From: Microbacterium sp. LWH3-1.2
Lineage (GTDB): Bacteria; Actinomycetota; Actinomycetes; Actinomycetales; Microbacteriaceae
DNA: 64,000 nucleotides
NCBI RefSeq assembly: GCF_040675855.1
Contig: NZ_JBEGIK010000001.1
Coordinates: 3,100,001 to 3,164,000, forward strand
Reading direction: 5' to 3'
The notes beneath the pieces are model-generated. The model did not search any database. It worked only from the letters and a program-made list of their open reading frames with translations, and was not told where the DNA came from. The position numbers and the translations under genes are program-made. Below, one piece after another: positions 33,012 to 41,293 of this stretch (its first letter is position 1; every line of letters starts with the position of its first letter).

Positions 33012-36000
33012 GCTGCGCAGGATGACGCCCTCCGCCACATAGAAAAGGGCGACATCGATCTCGTCGAGCGGCACGCTGTGCTTGGAGTGATAGGCCTGTC
33101 GGTACAGTTCGAGCTGCAGCATCCGTTCATCCTTCTCGGCAGCGGTGCGCGGCGCGACGCCGGTCTTCCAGTCGACGATCTCGATGCGACCGCCGCGGTC
33201 CTCGCGCCGGTACACGGCGTCGAGCTTGCAGATGACGATGTGCGGCAGGCCGTCCGGGCCGATGGTGGTGAAGTCGATCTCGGTCTCGACCTCGATCGGC
33301 TGCAGCGGTGCCCACTCCGACGCGAGGAAGCGTTCGCGCAGCGCCGCGAGCGCCGCGGCGTCTTCGACCGATGCCTCGGTGCCCGGGACGTCTTCGTCCG
33401 TCTCCCACAGCGCGTCGTCGAGCGAGCCACCGAGCCCCGCGCGGCCGGAGCGCTGCTCGACCCAGGCGTGGAAGAGCGTGCCCAGGCGCGTCTGCCGGAA
33501 AGGGCGCTCAGGCATCGGCCGAGCGATGCTCGCGAGGGTGCCCTCCAGGTCGGCGACGTACTCCTTGTAGCGGGACGCGGCGATGCGGGTCGGCGCGGTG
33601 TGCACCGGGCGGGCGCGACGCGCGACGCGCTCGGCGAGCAGCAGGGCCGCCTGAGGATCGACCCCGGCCCGCGGGGCGTCGAGCGCCGCCTCGACGGTCG
33701 CGGCCGCGGTCGCGACGGCCGCCCGGCGCGCGCCCAGCGGATCGATCGGCCACGTGAGCACGCGCCGCTCCCCCTGGTACGGGTCATCGCCGGGCTCGCC
33801 GTCCGGCAGGGACACGTCGAGCGCCTCAGCGATCTCGGCGAGGAACGTGCTGCGCGTGCGGGGACGCTTGGTGCCCGACCATGTCGCGCCCGTGAGCAGG
33901 AGGTGGTCGCGGGCGCGAGTGACCGCCACGTACGCCAGGCGGCGGTCCTCTTCGAGCTGGCGAGCGCGGTTCGCCTCGACGAACGCCTCGATCGCCTCCT
34001 TGAGCTCCTGCTGAGTCGTCGCGGACTGCCAGCCGAGCGCGGGCAGCCAGGCGGAGTCGCCGCGGAACGCGTAAGGCAGAACACCGAATCCGAGCCAGGC
34101 CTTCGTGTCGCGCGGTGCACTGGGCAGCTCATCCTTGACGAGGCGCACGACGGCCACGGCGTCCCACTCCAGCCCCTTCGATCCGTGGATCGTCAAGAGC
34201 TGCACGACGTCATCCTCGGGCGGCTCGGTGCGGGGCGCGAACTCGTCCAGCTGCTCGGCATGCTCGAGCCACGCGAGCAGACTCGACAGCGACCCGGTCT
34301 CGTCGGCAGCGAGGAAGGCGTGCACTTCGTCGACGAAGGCGCGCAGCTGCGCCGACGCGATGCGCGCGGGGCCCCGAGACTCGTTCGCCGCGAGCTCGAT
34401 GTCCAGCCGCAGCTCCAGCTCGATCAGGCGCACGAGCTCCGGGATCGGCATGCCGCTCGCCTGACGGAGGCCCGCGAAGACGGATGCCGCGTCCCGCAGC
34501 CGAACGCGCGCCTCGGGCGTGAAGCCCTCCAGCCAGCCGTGGTCGGGCTTCTGCCGCAGCACGAAGTCGAGTGCATCGACGAGCGAGCCGTCATCGTCGC
34601 CGGCGCTCCCCCGGATGCGCTCGACGACCTCGGGCGCGAGAGGCTGCAGGGCGGCGTCATGACGCGCGAGGCGGCGGGACAGCGCCGCGAGCTCGCGCAG
34701 GTCGGGAAGCCCGATCGCCCACCGTGGCCCCGACAGCAGCCGGATGAGCGCCGACCCCGCGGAGGGGTCGCTGATGACCCGCAGCGCGCACACGACGTCC
34801 ACGATCTCGGGCGTCGAGAGCAGGCCGCCGAGCCCGAGTATGCGGTGCGGGATGCCGCGGCGCCCGAGAGCGTCTCCGAAGCGGACCATGTGCTTCTTGC
34901 TGCGGAAGAGGATCGCCCCGGTGGTCGTGCGACCGGCGTCGGCGCGCTCGGCGCGGACCCGCGCGAACCACTCGGCGACACGGTCGGCCTCGGTGTCGAG
35001 GTCTGCGTCGAAACCGAGCTCGACCATCCCGGCCGGCGCCCCGGGACGCGGCTGCAGCTCGCCGACCGCGACGGAAGCCGACGCGGCGAGCGGCGCGAGC
35101 ACGGCGTTCGCGGCCGTCAGCACCGAAGAGCTGTTGCGCCAGCTCGTGAGGAGGGAATACTGCGCGCACGCCGCGCCGGGCGCGAAGGCCGCCGCGAACC
35201 CGCCGAGGTTGCCGGCGCTGGCGCCGCGCCACCCATAGATCGCCTGGTGCGGATCGCCGACCGCCATCACCCCGGTGCCGGCGAAGAGGGCTGCCAGCAG
35301 GTCGGTCTGGACGACGGAGGTGTCCTGGTACTCGTCGAGCAGCACGACGCGGTAGCGGTCGCGCAGTTCCTGGGCGACCGCGCTGTGGCTTGCGACCACC
35401 TCCAGGGCGCCGGCGACCTGATCGGAGAAGTCGATGACCCCGAGCCGGATCTTCTCGGCGGCGTACTCGCGCGCGAGGTCGGCCAGCAGCGCGAGCGCGT
35501 CGACCCGGTCGGCCGCATCGGCGACGTCGGTGTAGACCGTGGTGCGCCGATTGGTCGACGGCAGCTCGCGCACGGCACCGAAGCGCTCGGGGAATGCGGC
35601 GAGCGCGTCGAAGTCGACGAGGTTGTCGACGCCGTCGCGGGCGATCCGCAGCGCCGCGTCGACGATCGTGCGCACCGCCTCGCCCCGTCGTTCGAGTCGA
35701 GGGTCGTCTGACGCGAACACGACGCGGCGCATGAGGAGCCACGCCGCGGACTCCGAGAGGACGGCGGCCTCGGCGTCCCGTCCGATCCGGAGGGCGTGCT
35801 CACGCACGATCTGGTCGGCGAAGCTGTTGTAGGTTGCGACGCTCGGCCTGTGCAGGAGCGCGTCGTCGACGGAACCCTGAGCGAGAGCGTCCACCCCCTG
35901 CGCCAGCGCGTCGAGCAGGCGGTGACGCTCGGCCGCCGCCCTCGCCCCGTCGGCGCCGGATCTCTCGAGTTCGCCGAACACGTCGAGCCGTCCCTCCTCG

Positions 36001-36356
36001 GCGAGCGCGGGCAGCCACGGCAGCACGCCGCGGCGCTCGAACTCGGCGAGTCTCGCGAGGCGCTTCTGGATGCGCTCCGCAAGCTCGCCGGCGGCCTTGC
36101 GCGTGAAAGTGAGGCCGAGCACCTCGTCGCGACGGACGATGCCGTTCGCGACCAGCCACACGACTCGGGCCGCCATCGTCTCGGTCTTTCCGCTGCCTGC
36201 GCCGGCGACGACGAGGGCAGGCCCCAAGGGCGCCTCGATGACGGCGACCTGCTCGTCGGTCGGCGGGAACTGTCCGAGTGCGGCGGCGATCACGCGCGCC
36301 GACAGGATCGGCGCCGGGGACACGGCTTGCGTGTCCAGGGGCTGCGCGATGGTCAC
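33009..36356 (-). CDS. adnB: AdnB-like helicase-nuclease subunit
   Basis: 1115 aa from GTG 36356, overlapping the adnA stop by 4 bp. N-terminal SF1 motor: TDEQVAVIEAP, Walker A GAGSGKT (52-58), GLTFTRKAAGELAERI, Walker B LLDEYQDTS, GDPHQAIYGWRGA, IHGSKGLEWDAV and AVTRARDHLLL. The C-terminal RecB-type nuclease has CKLDAVYRR and IVDWKTG (PD-(D/E)xK Asp and Lys). AdnAB is the actinobacterial counterpart of RecBCD/AddAB: a heterodimer that resects double-strand breaks. In mycobacteria the AdnB motor is the essential translocase, and here it is the subunit with fully canonical motor motifs. Confidence 0.92.
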   Translation of the reverse strand: MTIAQPLDTQAVSPAPILSARVIAAALGQFPPTDEQVAVIEAPLGPALVVAGAGSGKTETMAARVVWLVANGIVRRDEVLGLTFTRKAAGELAERIQKRLARLAEFERRGVLPWLPALAEEGRLDVFGELERSGADGARAAAERHRLLDALAQGVDALAQGSVDDALLHRPSVATYNSFADQIVREHALRIGRDAEAAVLSESAAWLLMRRVVFASDDPRLERRGEAVRTIVDAALRIARDGVDNLVDFDALAAFPERFGAVRELPSTNRRTTVYTDVADAADRVDALALLADLAREYAAEKIRLGVIDFSDQVAGALEVVASHSAVAQELRDRYRVVLLDEYQDTSVVQTDLLAALFAGTGVMAVGDPHQAIYGWRGASAGNLGGFAAAFAPGAACAQYSLLTSWRNSSSVLTAANAVLAPLAASASVAVGELQPRPGAPAGMVELGFDADLDTEADRVAEWFARVRAERADAGRTTTGAILFRSKKHMVRFGDALGRRGIPHRILGLGGLLSTPEIVDVVCALRVISDPSAGSALIRLLSGPRWAIGLPDLRELAALSRRLARHDAALQPLAPEVVERIRGSAGDDDGSLVDALDFVLRQKPDHGWLEGFTPEARVRLRDAASVFAGLRQASGMPIPELVRLIELELRLDIELAANESRGPARIASAQLRAFVDEVHAFLAADETGSLSSLLAWLEHAEQLDEFAPRTEPPEDDVVQLLTIHGSKGLEWDAVAVVRLVKDELPSAPRDTKAWLGFGVLPYAFRGDSAWLPALGWQSATTQQELKEAIEAFVEANRARQLEEDRRLAYVAVTRARDHLLLTGATWSGTKRPRTRSTFLAEIAEALDVSLPDGEPGDDPYQGERRVLTWPIDPLGARRAAVATAAATVEAALDAPRAGVDPQAALLLAERVARRARPVHTAPTRIAASRYKEYVADLEGTLASIARPMPERPFRQTRLGTLFHAWVEQRSGRAGLGGSLDDALWETDEDVPGTEASVEDAAALAALRERFLASEWAPLQPIEVETEIDFTTIGPDGLPHIVICKLDAVYRREDRGGRIEIVDWKTGVAPRTAAEKDERMLQLELYRQAYHSKHSVPLDEIDVALFYVAEGVILRS

Positions 36357-39300
36357 GAGGCGCTCACCGCGCCCACGGTGTGGATCCGGCAGAGCCCGTA
36401 GGAATGCTCGTCGCGGCAGTGCTCCTCGTACGGCGCGGTGAAGCTCACCCCGCGCATGACCGCGACCGCGGTGCGGATGCGGCCGACGAACGCATCGCGG
36501 CGCTCCTCGTCGAACGGCGGCTGCCAGGGCGTGACGTAGTCGGACCTCGTCGCGGTCGGCCGGAGCACCAAGAGCTTCGCGCCTCCGGGTGCGAAGTCCT
36601 TCGCCTCCGGGATCGCGCCCGACTCGAAGGCGAGCTGGTAGGCGGCGAGCTGCGGATTGTCGAGCACCTTGGCGTCGGTCTGCGGCTCGCGCTTGCCGGT
36701 CTTGAGATCCATGATGACGACGGTTCCCTCCGGCGTCAGCTCGACGCGATCGATGTACCCCGACAGGATGACGCGGTGCTCCCCGGCCCCCGCATCGGGG
36801 TCGAGCCCGGCGTCGGCCGCGCGCACCTCGCCCGCCGCTGCGCCGTCGTCCAGTGGGATGACGACCTCGAAGTGCGGTTCCGCCCCGATCAGCGTCCCGC
36901 CGGCGTCGTCGAACCGCCGGAGGTACAGGTGGAGGCGTCGCACCAGATCGCGTGCGCGGGTCTGCTCGGCCCGATCGCGCCACTCCGCCTCGAACGTCAG
37001 CTCGCCCCAGCGCGACGCGACCTCCCTCCACAGGGCCGCCTCATCGTGCCCGGGCGCGTGCTCGAGGGCCGCGTGGATGATCGTGCCGAGGCCGGCGGTG
37101 GTGCCGCCCGGGTCGCCGCCGAGGTCGGCGATGACCCAGTTGAGCTCGCACTCTTCCAGGGCGTGCAGGCGCGAGGGCGAGACACGGACGTCCTCTCGCG
37201 AGAGATCGCGCAGGGGTCCGCTCGATGTCGGCCCTGCGACGCCGTACCAGTCGTGGGGCGAGGCGCCGGGCACCCCGGCATCCGCCAGCAGCGCGAGCTG
37301 CTCCGCGGCGCGCACCGCCGGCGCGGCGTGGGGCGCTGACACGGGAGTCGAGCGCGGGACCGCCGTGGTGAGGGTGCGCCGGTGCCGCGCGACGAGTCCA
37401 CGGAGGGATAGCGGGTGATCGAGCTCGAAGGGTTCGGGGTCGGGCAGCAGCTCGAAGAACACGCTCGGGCCGGTGTCGTCGTCGTCCACGGCGGTGACGA
37501 TCACCTGCGCCGTCGCGCGCGACAGCGCGCGGGCGAGCAGTCGCAGCTCGTCGTGCATCGCCCCGCGGCGGCGGTCGAACGCACCGAGTGTCTCACCGTC
37601 GGCGCGGGTGGCGGCATCCGTGAGACGCCACGTGTCGAGCAGGCTGCCCCGCAGCCGGGTGTTGGGCCAGACACCGTCCTGCACGCCGGCCACGACGACG
37701 GTGTCGAACTCGAGCCCGAGGGCGCCGGCGGGCGTCATGATGCGCACGCTGTCGTCGCGCGTCGGCGCTTCGAGCCGGTCCTCGGCGACGCCGCTGTCCA
37801 GGATGGACCGTGCGAACACGCGCGGATCGGCGTCGAGCGACCGCTCGACGAAACGCTTGGCGGCCTGGAAGAGCGCCACGAGCGCGTCGAGATCGCGGTT
37901 CGCCTGCTCGGCCAGCGGACCGTTGCCGCCCGCGAGCTCACCCCACCCGCGCTCGAGTCCGCTACGGTCCCAGGCGGTCCAGAGCAGCTCGTGCGCGGTC
38001 GCCCCGCGATCGAGGTCCTCCCGCAGCACAGCGAGCGTGCGCGCCAGCGACGCCGCACGCCGGGCCTCGCGCGTGTCGAGGAGGTCGAACTCGAGCGGCT
38101 GACGCATCGCCGAGAGCACGAGGTCTCGACCGGAGCGCTCGGCGCTCTCCACGCGGCCCCCTCCTTCGGCGCGCTCGGCCTCGCTCTCGAAGACGCGTCG
38201 GAGTTCCGCATGCCGCAGCGCCGAGCGCAGCCGACGGAGCTCGATCACGTCGAGTCGTCCGTAGGTGCCGACGAGCGCCGAGGAGACCTCGTCGAACGTC
38301 CACTCGTCTCGCGAGGCGAGCTCGATGAGCCGCAGCAGGTCGGCGACCGGCCGCACGGCGCCGAGCGCGCGTCCCGGCCCGCTCGAGCGCGTCGGCACCT
38401 CACGCGCCGACAGCTCCGCCTCGAGCGCGGTGACCTGGCGCGTGTCGTGTGCGATGACGGCGCACGCGTGCCACGGCACACCCTCATGCACGTGTCGCTC
38501 CCGCAGCACGCGCGCGACAGCGTCGTACTCCTCCGCGGCCGAGCGCAGCGTCAGCACCCGGACGGAGCCGTCGACCTCCGCGCCGGCCGTCGCGCCGCGA
38601 TGGGCCACCACGCCGACCGCGCCGATGCGCTGCGTGACGCGGCCGACGAGCTCTCGCTGCCAAGCGGTACCGCGATGCACTTCGGCGAGCACGTGCACCG
38701 TGCCCAGGGACGCGGCCAGCCGGGCGAAGTTCTCGGGAGTCGCGCCGCGGAAGGAACCCGACCCGACGTCGGGGTCGCCGAAGGCGAGTACCGCCGCGCC
38801 CCGGGACCGAACGGCCTCGAGCAGCTCGACCCCGCCGAGGGTGAGCTCCTGCGCGTCGTCGACCAGGACGACGCGCGCGCCTCCGACGGCCGGGCCGGCC
38901 ACCGGAGCGGTGCGCAGCAGCCCGACGGCTTCGCGGACCAGCCCCGCGGCGTCCCGATGGGCGCCGCGCATGGCGGACCGCACCTGGAGGTACTCCCCGA
39001 AGAAGGAGGACAGCGCCACCCAGGCCGGTAGCTCGTGGCGCTCGCCCAGCTCGCGCAGACGGCGCGGGTTGATGCCGAGCGTCGTGCACTCGGCGAGGAA
39101 CGTGCGGACCTCGGTGCGGAATCCGGACGTGCCGCGGATCGCCGAGCCGAGCCAGTCCGGCCAGCGCACGGCGCCGGCCGCTTCGTCCTCGTCGTCGCCT
39201 TCGAGGAGGTCGCGCATGATCTGGTCCTCGTCCCCGCCCGTGAGAAGCTGCGGTGGATCGGCGTCTGCGGCGACGGCGTGCGCCCGCACGACCTGGAAGG

Positions 39301-39589
39301 CGTACGAGGCGACCGACCGGGCGAGCGGCCCCGTCGTCGCCACGCGCACCGCGAGTCCGAGCCGGTCGCGAAGGGCGGTGGCGGTCTGCCGTGACGGTGT
39401 CAGCACGAGCACCGAATCGGGCTCGACACCGCCCTCGATCAGGGCCGCGACCCGCGCGATCAGGGTCTCGGTCTTTCCGGAGCCCGGTGCGCCCACCACC
39501 ACGCCCGATGCGTCCGACGGCAGTGCCAGCACGGCTCGCTGCGCCGCGTCGGGGTGGTACGCCGCGGAGGCCGGCTTGTCCGAAGTCAC
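36353..39589 (-). CDS. adnA: AdnA-like helicase-nuclease subunit
   Basis: 1078 aa from GTG 39589. The motor has Walker A GAPGSGKT (33-40), and motif II reads LVDDAQELT, i.e. DDxQ with Asp where the catalytic Glu usually sits; later motifs such as VVAGVQDGVWPN and RALSRATAQVIV are recognisable but weak. The C-terminal nuclease is complete: YIDRVEL and IMDLKTGKR, plus cysteines in LEECELNW and in CRDEHSYGLC, which could ligate a metal or Fe-S cluster as in AddB-type nucleases. It is first in the adnA-adnB operon (GTGA overlap), which sets equal synthesis of the two subunits. The asymmetric motors agree with mycobacterial AdnAB, where AdnB dominates. Confidence 0.9.
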   Translation of the reverse strand: MTSDKPASAAYHPDAAQRAVLALPSDASGVVVGAPGSGKTETLIARVAALIEGGVEPDSVLVLTPSRQTATALRDRLGLAVRVATTGPLARSVASYAFQVVRAHAVAADADPPQLLTGGDEDQIMRDLLEGDDEDEAAGAVRWPDWLGSAIRGTSGFRTEVRTFLAECTTLGINPRRLRELGERHELPAWVALSSFFGEYLQVRSAMRGAHRDAAGLVREAVGLLRTAPVAGPAVGGARVVLVDDAQELTLGGVELLEAVRSRGAAVLAFGDPDVGSGSFRGATPENFARLAASLGTVHVLAEVHRGTAWQRELVGRVTQRIGAVGVVAHRGATAGAEVDGSVRVLTLRSAAEEYDAVARVLRERHVHEGVPWHACAVIAHDTRQVTALEAELSAREVPTRSSGPGRALGAVRPVADLLRLIELASRDEWTFDEVSSALVGTYGRLDVIELRRLRSALRHAELRRVFESEAERAEGGGRVESAERSGRDLVLSAMRQPLEFDLLDTREARRAASLARTLAVLREDLDRGATAHELLWTAWDRSGLERGWGELAGGNGPLAEQANRDLDALVALFQAAKRFVERSLDADPRVFARSILDSGVAEDRLEAPTRDDSVRIMTPAGALGLEFDTVVVAGVQDGVWPNTRLRGSLLDTWRLTDAATRADGETLGAFDRRRGAMHDELRLLARALSRATAQVIVTAVDDDDTGPSVFFELLPDPEPFELDHPLSLRGLVARHRRTLTTAVPRSTPVSAPHAAPAVRAAEQLALLADAGVPGASPHDWYGVAGPTSSGPLRDLSREDVRVSPSRLHALEECELNWVIADLGGDPGGTTAGLGTIIHAALEHAPGHDEAALWREVASRWGELTFEAEWRDRAEQTRARDLVRRLHLYLRRFDDAGGTLIGAEPHFEVVIPLDDGAAAGEVRAADAGLDPDAGAGEHRVILSGYIDRVELTPEGTVVIMDLKTGKREPQTDAKVLDNPQLAAYQLAFESGAIPEAKDFAPGGAKLLVLRPTATRSDYVTPWQPPFDEERRDAFVGRIRTAVAVMRGVSFTAPYEEHCRDEHSYGLCRIHTVGAVSAS

Positions 39590-39772
39590 CCTTCGACGCT
39601 AGCGCGAGGCAGCGACATCGGTCGTTCGCCCAGAGCGTTCCTGCGACGGGCGGATGCCGCGGCGCGGTGTCGTAGAGTTGCCATGCGTCCGGGGAGACCT
39701 GAGCCCTTGAGCCAGCAGGAGCCCTCAGCCATCCGGCAAGACAACTATCGCCCCGCGCAGGAGGTCAGTCAC

Positions 39773-39997
39773 GTGGAGATCCGCATCGGCATCGCGAACA
39801 CCGGCCGCGAGCTCAACTTCGAGACGAACGAGCCGGCCGCCGACGTCAAGAAGTCCGTCGCCGCCGCTCTCGACGCCGGCGCCACGCACGTGACGTTCGC
39901 CGATGCCAAGGGAAACTCGTACATCGTCCCCACCGCCGGCCTCGCCTATGTCGAGCTCGGCTCCGAAGAGTCGCGCCGCGTCGGCTTCGTCGCCTGA
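39773..39997 (+). CDS. DUF3107 small protein
   Basis: 74 aa from GTG 39773 with a near-perfect AGGAGG 8 bases upstream; the longer frame is unsupported. EIRIGIANTGRELNFETNE, then VKKSVAAAL and SYIVPTAGLAYVELGS are the pattern of DUF3107, found once per genome in most actinobacteria (the M. tuberculosis relative is Rv3208A, also called TB9.4, as I recall). It is soluble, acidic and of unknown function. It heads a two-gene plus-strand unit with the small membrane protein 14 bp downstream. Confidence 0.9.
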   Translation: MEIRIGIANTGRELNFETNEPAADVKKSVAAALDAGATHVTFADAKGNSYIVPTAGLAYVELGSEESRRVGFVA

Positions 39998-40011
39998 GCG
40001 GACCCGCACCC

Positions 40012-40302
40012 GTGCAGATCCTCATCGCGTTCATCGTCGGCGCAGTCGTGGGCATCGGCATCCACTTCCAGCTGCACCAGCGCCTGACGCGCGGTGTCGT
40101 CCTGGCGCCGATGATCGGCGCCGTGTCGGCCGGCGCGGCGTGGTCGATCCTCACTTGGCTCGGCGTGGGCATCGACACTCCGTGGCCGTGGCTCGCGGCG
40201 CTCATCGTCCCGATGGCGGTCACCTACCCGGCGATCACCCTCACCTCGCGTGCGCGAGTAGCCCACGACGCCCGCGAGAAGGCGCGCCTCGGCATCGGCT
40301 GA
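40012..40302 (+). CDS. Small three-helix membrane protein
   Basis: 96 aa from GTG 40012. Three hydrophobic segments are visible (ILIAFIVGAVVGIGIHF, VVLAPMIGAVSAGAAWSILTWLGVG, WLAALIVPMAVTYPAITL), then a charged C-terminus with HDAREKARLG. I recognise no family function. It follows DUF3107 with a 14-bp gap and is probably co-transcribed with it. It converges with the ferritin-like gene. Confidence 0.75.
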   Translation: MQILIAFIVGAVVGIGIHFQLHQRLTRGVVLAPMIGAVSAGAAWSILTWLGVGIDTPWPWLAALIVPMAVTYPAITLTSRARVAHDAREKARLGIG

Positions 40303-40365
40303 TCGCCCTCGGCCGCGCGTGCCTCGATCCCGGCCGCGACGCGCGGCCGCAGCATCCGTCCAGCG

Positions 40366-41079
40366 TCAGGCGGCCAATCCCATCGCGTCCATGCGCCGCG
40401 AGTGCGCGGCCATGAGCTCGGTGAAGACGGGCTCCACCTTCTCTTCTGCGGCCGAGCCGAGATCGGTCGGTCGCAGCGCGGCACGCGCGATGAGCAGGGT
40501 GTCGCCGACCAGGCGGCGCCCCCACAGGGCGAGCAGCGACTTCCACTCGGGGTCGCTCGCGATCGCCTGGGAGATCAGCTCGACGATCGCCTGGCGATCG
40601 TCGTCGGCCTGCAGGATCCGCGCCACGCGGTCGCCCGTCTCGCCGTAGCTGGCCGACAGAGCGAGGTAGAAGTCGTCGAGCATGCCCGCCGTGATGTGCA
40701 CCGACAGCATCGTCTCCTGCGGGCGTACGCCATGCGTCGCGGCGCGGAAGGCGTCCAGCGGCTCGCGGAACGGCCGCATGATCTCGGTGGGGTCGTCGCC
40801 GCGCTCACGGATCAGCGCGACGAGGGCCTCGTGCTTCGTGAGCGCCGCGCCGGCGGCGCGTGACACGGCTTCCTTCTCGCCGAGCTCGGGGATCGTCTGG
40901 ATCAGCTCGGTGAGCGTCTCGAAGAATCCCAGCTGCAGGTAGGCGGCCTGACCGAGGAACGTGTCGATGTCGGGAGCGAGCTCCTCGAAGTCGACGCGAT
41001 TGCCGCCGCTGAGCTCGTCGCGCGAGCGCAGCTGCAGTTTCCGCCCCGTGTCGCGACGCTGCCAGAACCACTTGACCAT
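40366..41079 (-). CDS. Ferritin-like-fold protein (MiaE-type diiron domain layout)
   Basis: 237 aa from ATG 41079. Mostly helical; segments such as AYLQLGFFETLTELIQTIPELGEKEAVSRAAGAALTK show the long amphipathic helices of a ferritin-like four-helix bundle, and KHEALVALI is where an ExxH diiron ligand motif would be expected. The actinobacterial family is annotated as ferritin-like fold-containing and compared with tRNA hydroxylase MiaE, but I cannot confirm a full set of ligands. It is divergent from the DEAD-box helicase gene with a 210-bp shared region, the same pairing I recall for Rv3210c-Rv3211. Confidence 0.78.
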   Translation of the reverse strand: MVKWFWQRRDTGRKLQLRSRDELSGGNRVDFEELAPDIDTFLGQAAYLQLGFFETLTELIQTIPELGEKEAVSRAAGAALTKHEALVALIRERGDDPTEIMRPFREPLDAFRAATHGVRPQETMLSVHITAGMLDDFYLALSASYGETGDRVARILQADDDRQAIVELISQAIASDPEWKSLLALWGRRLVGDTLLIARAALRPTDLGSAAEEKVEPVFTELMAAHSRRMDAMGLAA

Positions 41080-41248
41080 GCAGGAAAGACTACGGGGACG
41101 CCGCCGCCGTGCTCCCGCGGGAGACCTCCGGTATCGTGGATGCCGGCCCCGGCGTCGGATCGGGGCGCCCGCGCCTGTGGGAAAGAAGGGCGTGGATCGC
41201 TTTTCCGCCCGCGCGGCGGCCTTGCAGAGGCCGGACACGCGCCCGGGC

Positions 41249-41293
41249 ATGAACCCAGGCAGCATCCCACTGCCGGACAGGCACACATCGTGA
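41249..41293 (+). CDS. Possible 14-residue leader peptide overlapping the DEAD-box helicase start
   Basis: ATG 41249 opens a 14-codon frame (MNPGSIPLPDRHTS) whose TGA at 41291-41293 overlaps the helicase GTG at 41290-41292 (GTGA). Neither start has a convincing Shine-Dalgarno. The exact 4-bp overlap is the same coupling geometry used by real operons in this window, which is the only support. It may be chance. Confidence 0.3.
   Translation: MNPGSIPLPDRHTS

Noticed and set aside
33078..35711. 877-codon plus-strand frame antisense to adnB
   Set aside because: A high-GC mirror frame of the AdnB coding sequence, rich in Arg/Gly/Ala and Glu without domain motifs. The minus-strand protein has every SF1 helicase and nuclease motif.
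36357..37031. Longer AdnB start to a 1340-aa protein
   Set aside because: The added region overlaps the adnA nuclease domain in another frame and has no helicase-like sequence; the GTG 36356 junction (GTGA) is far better.
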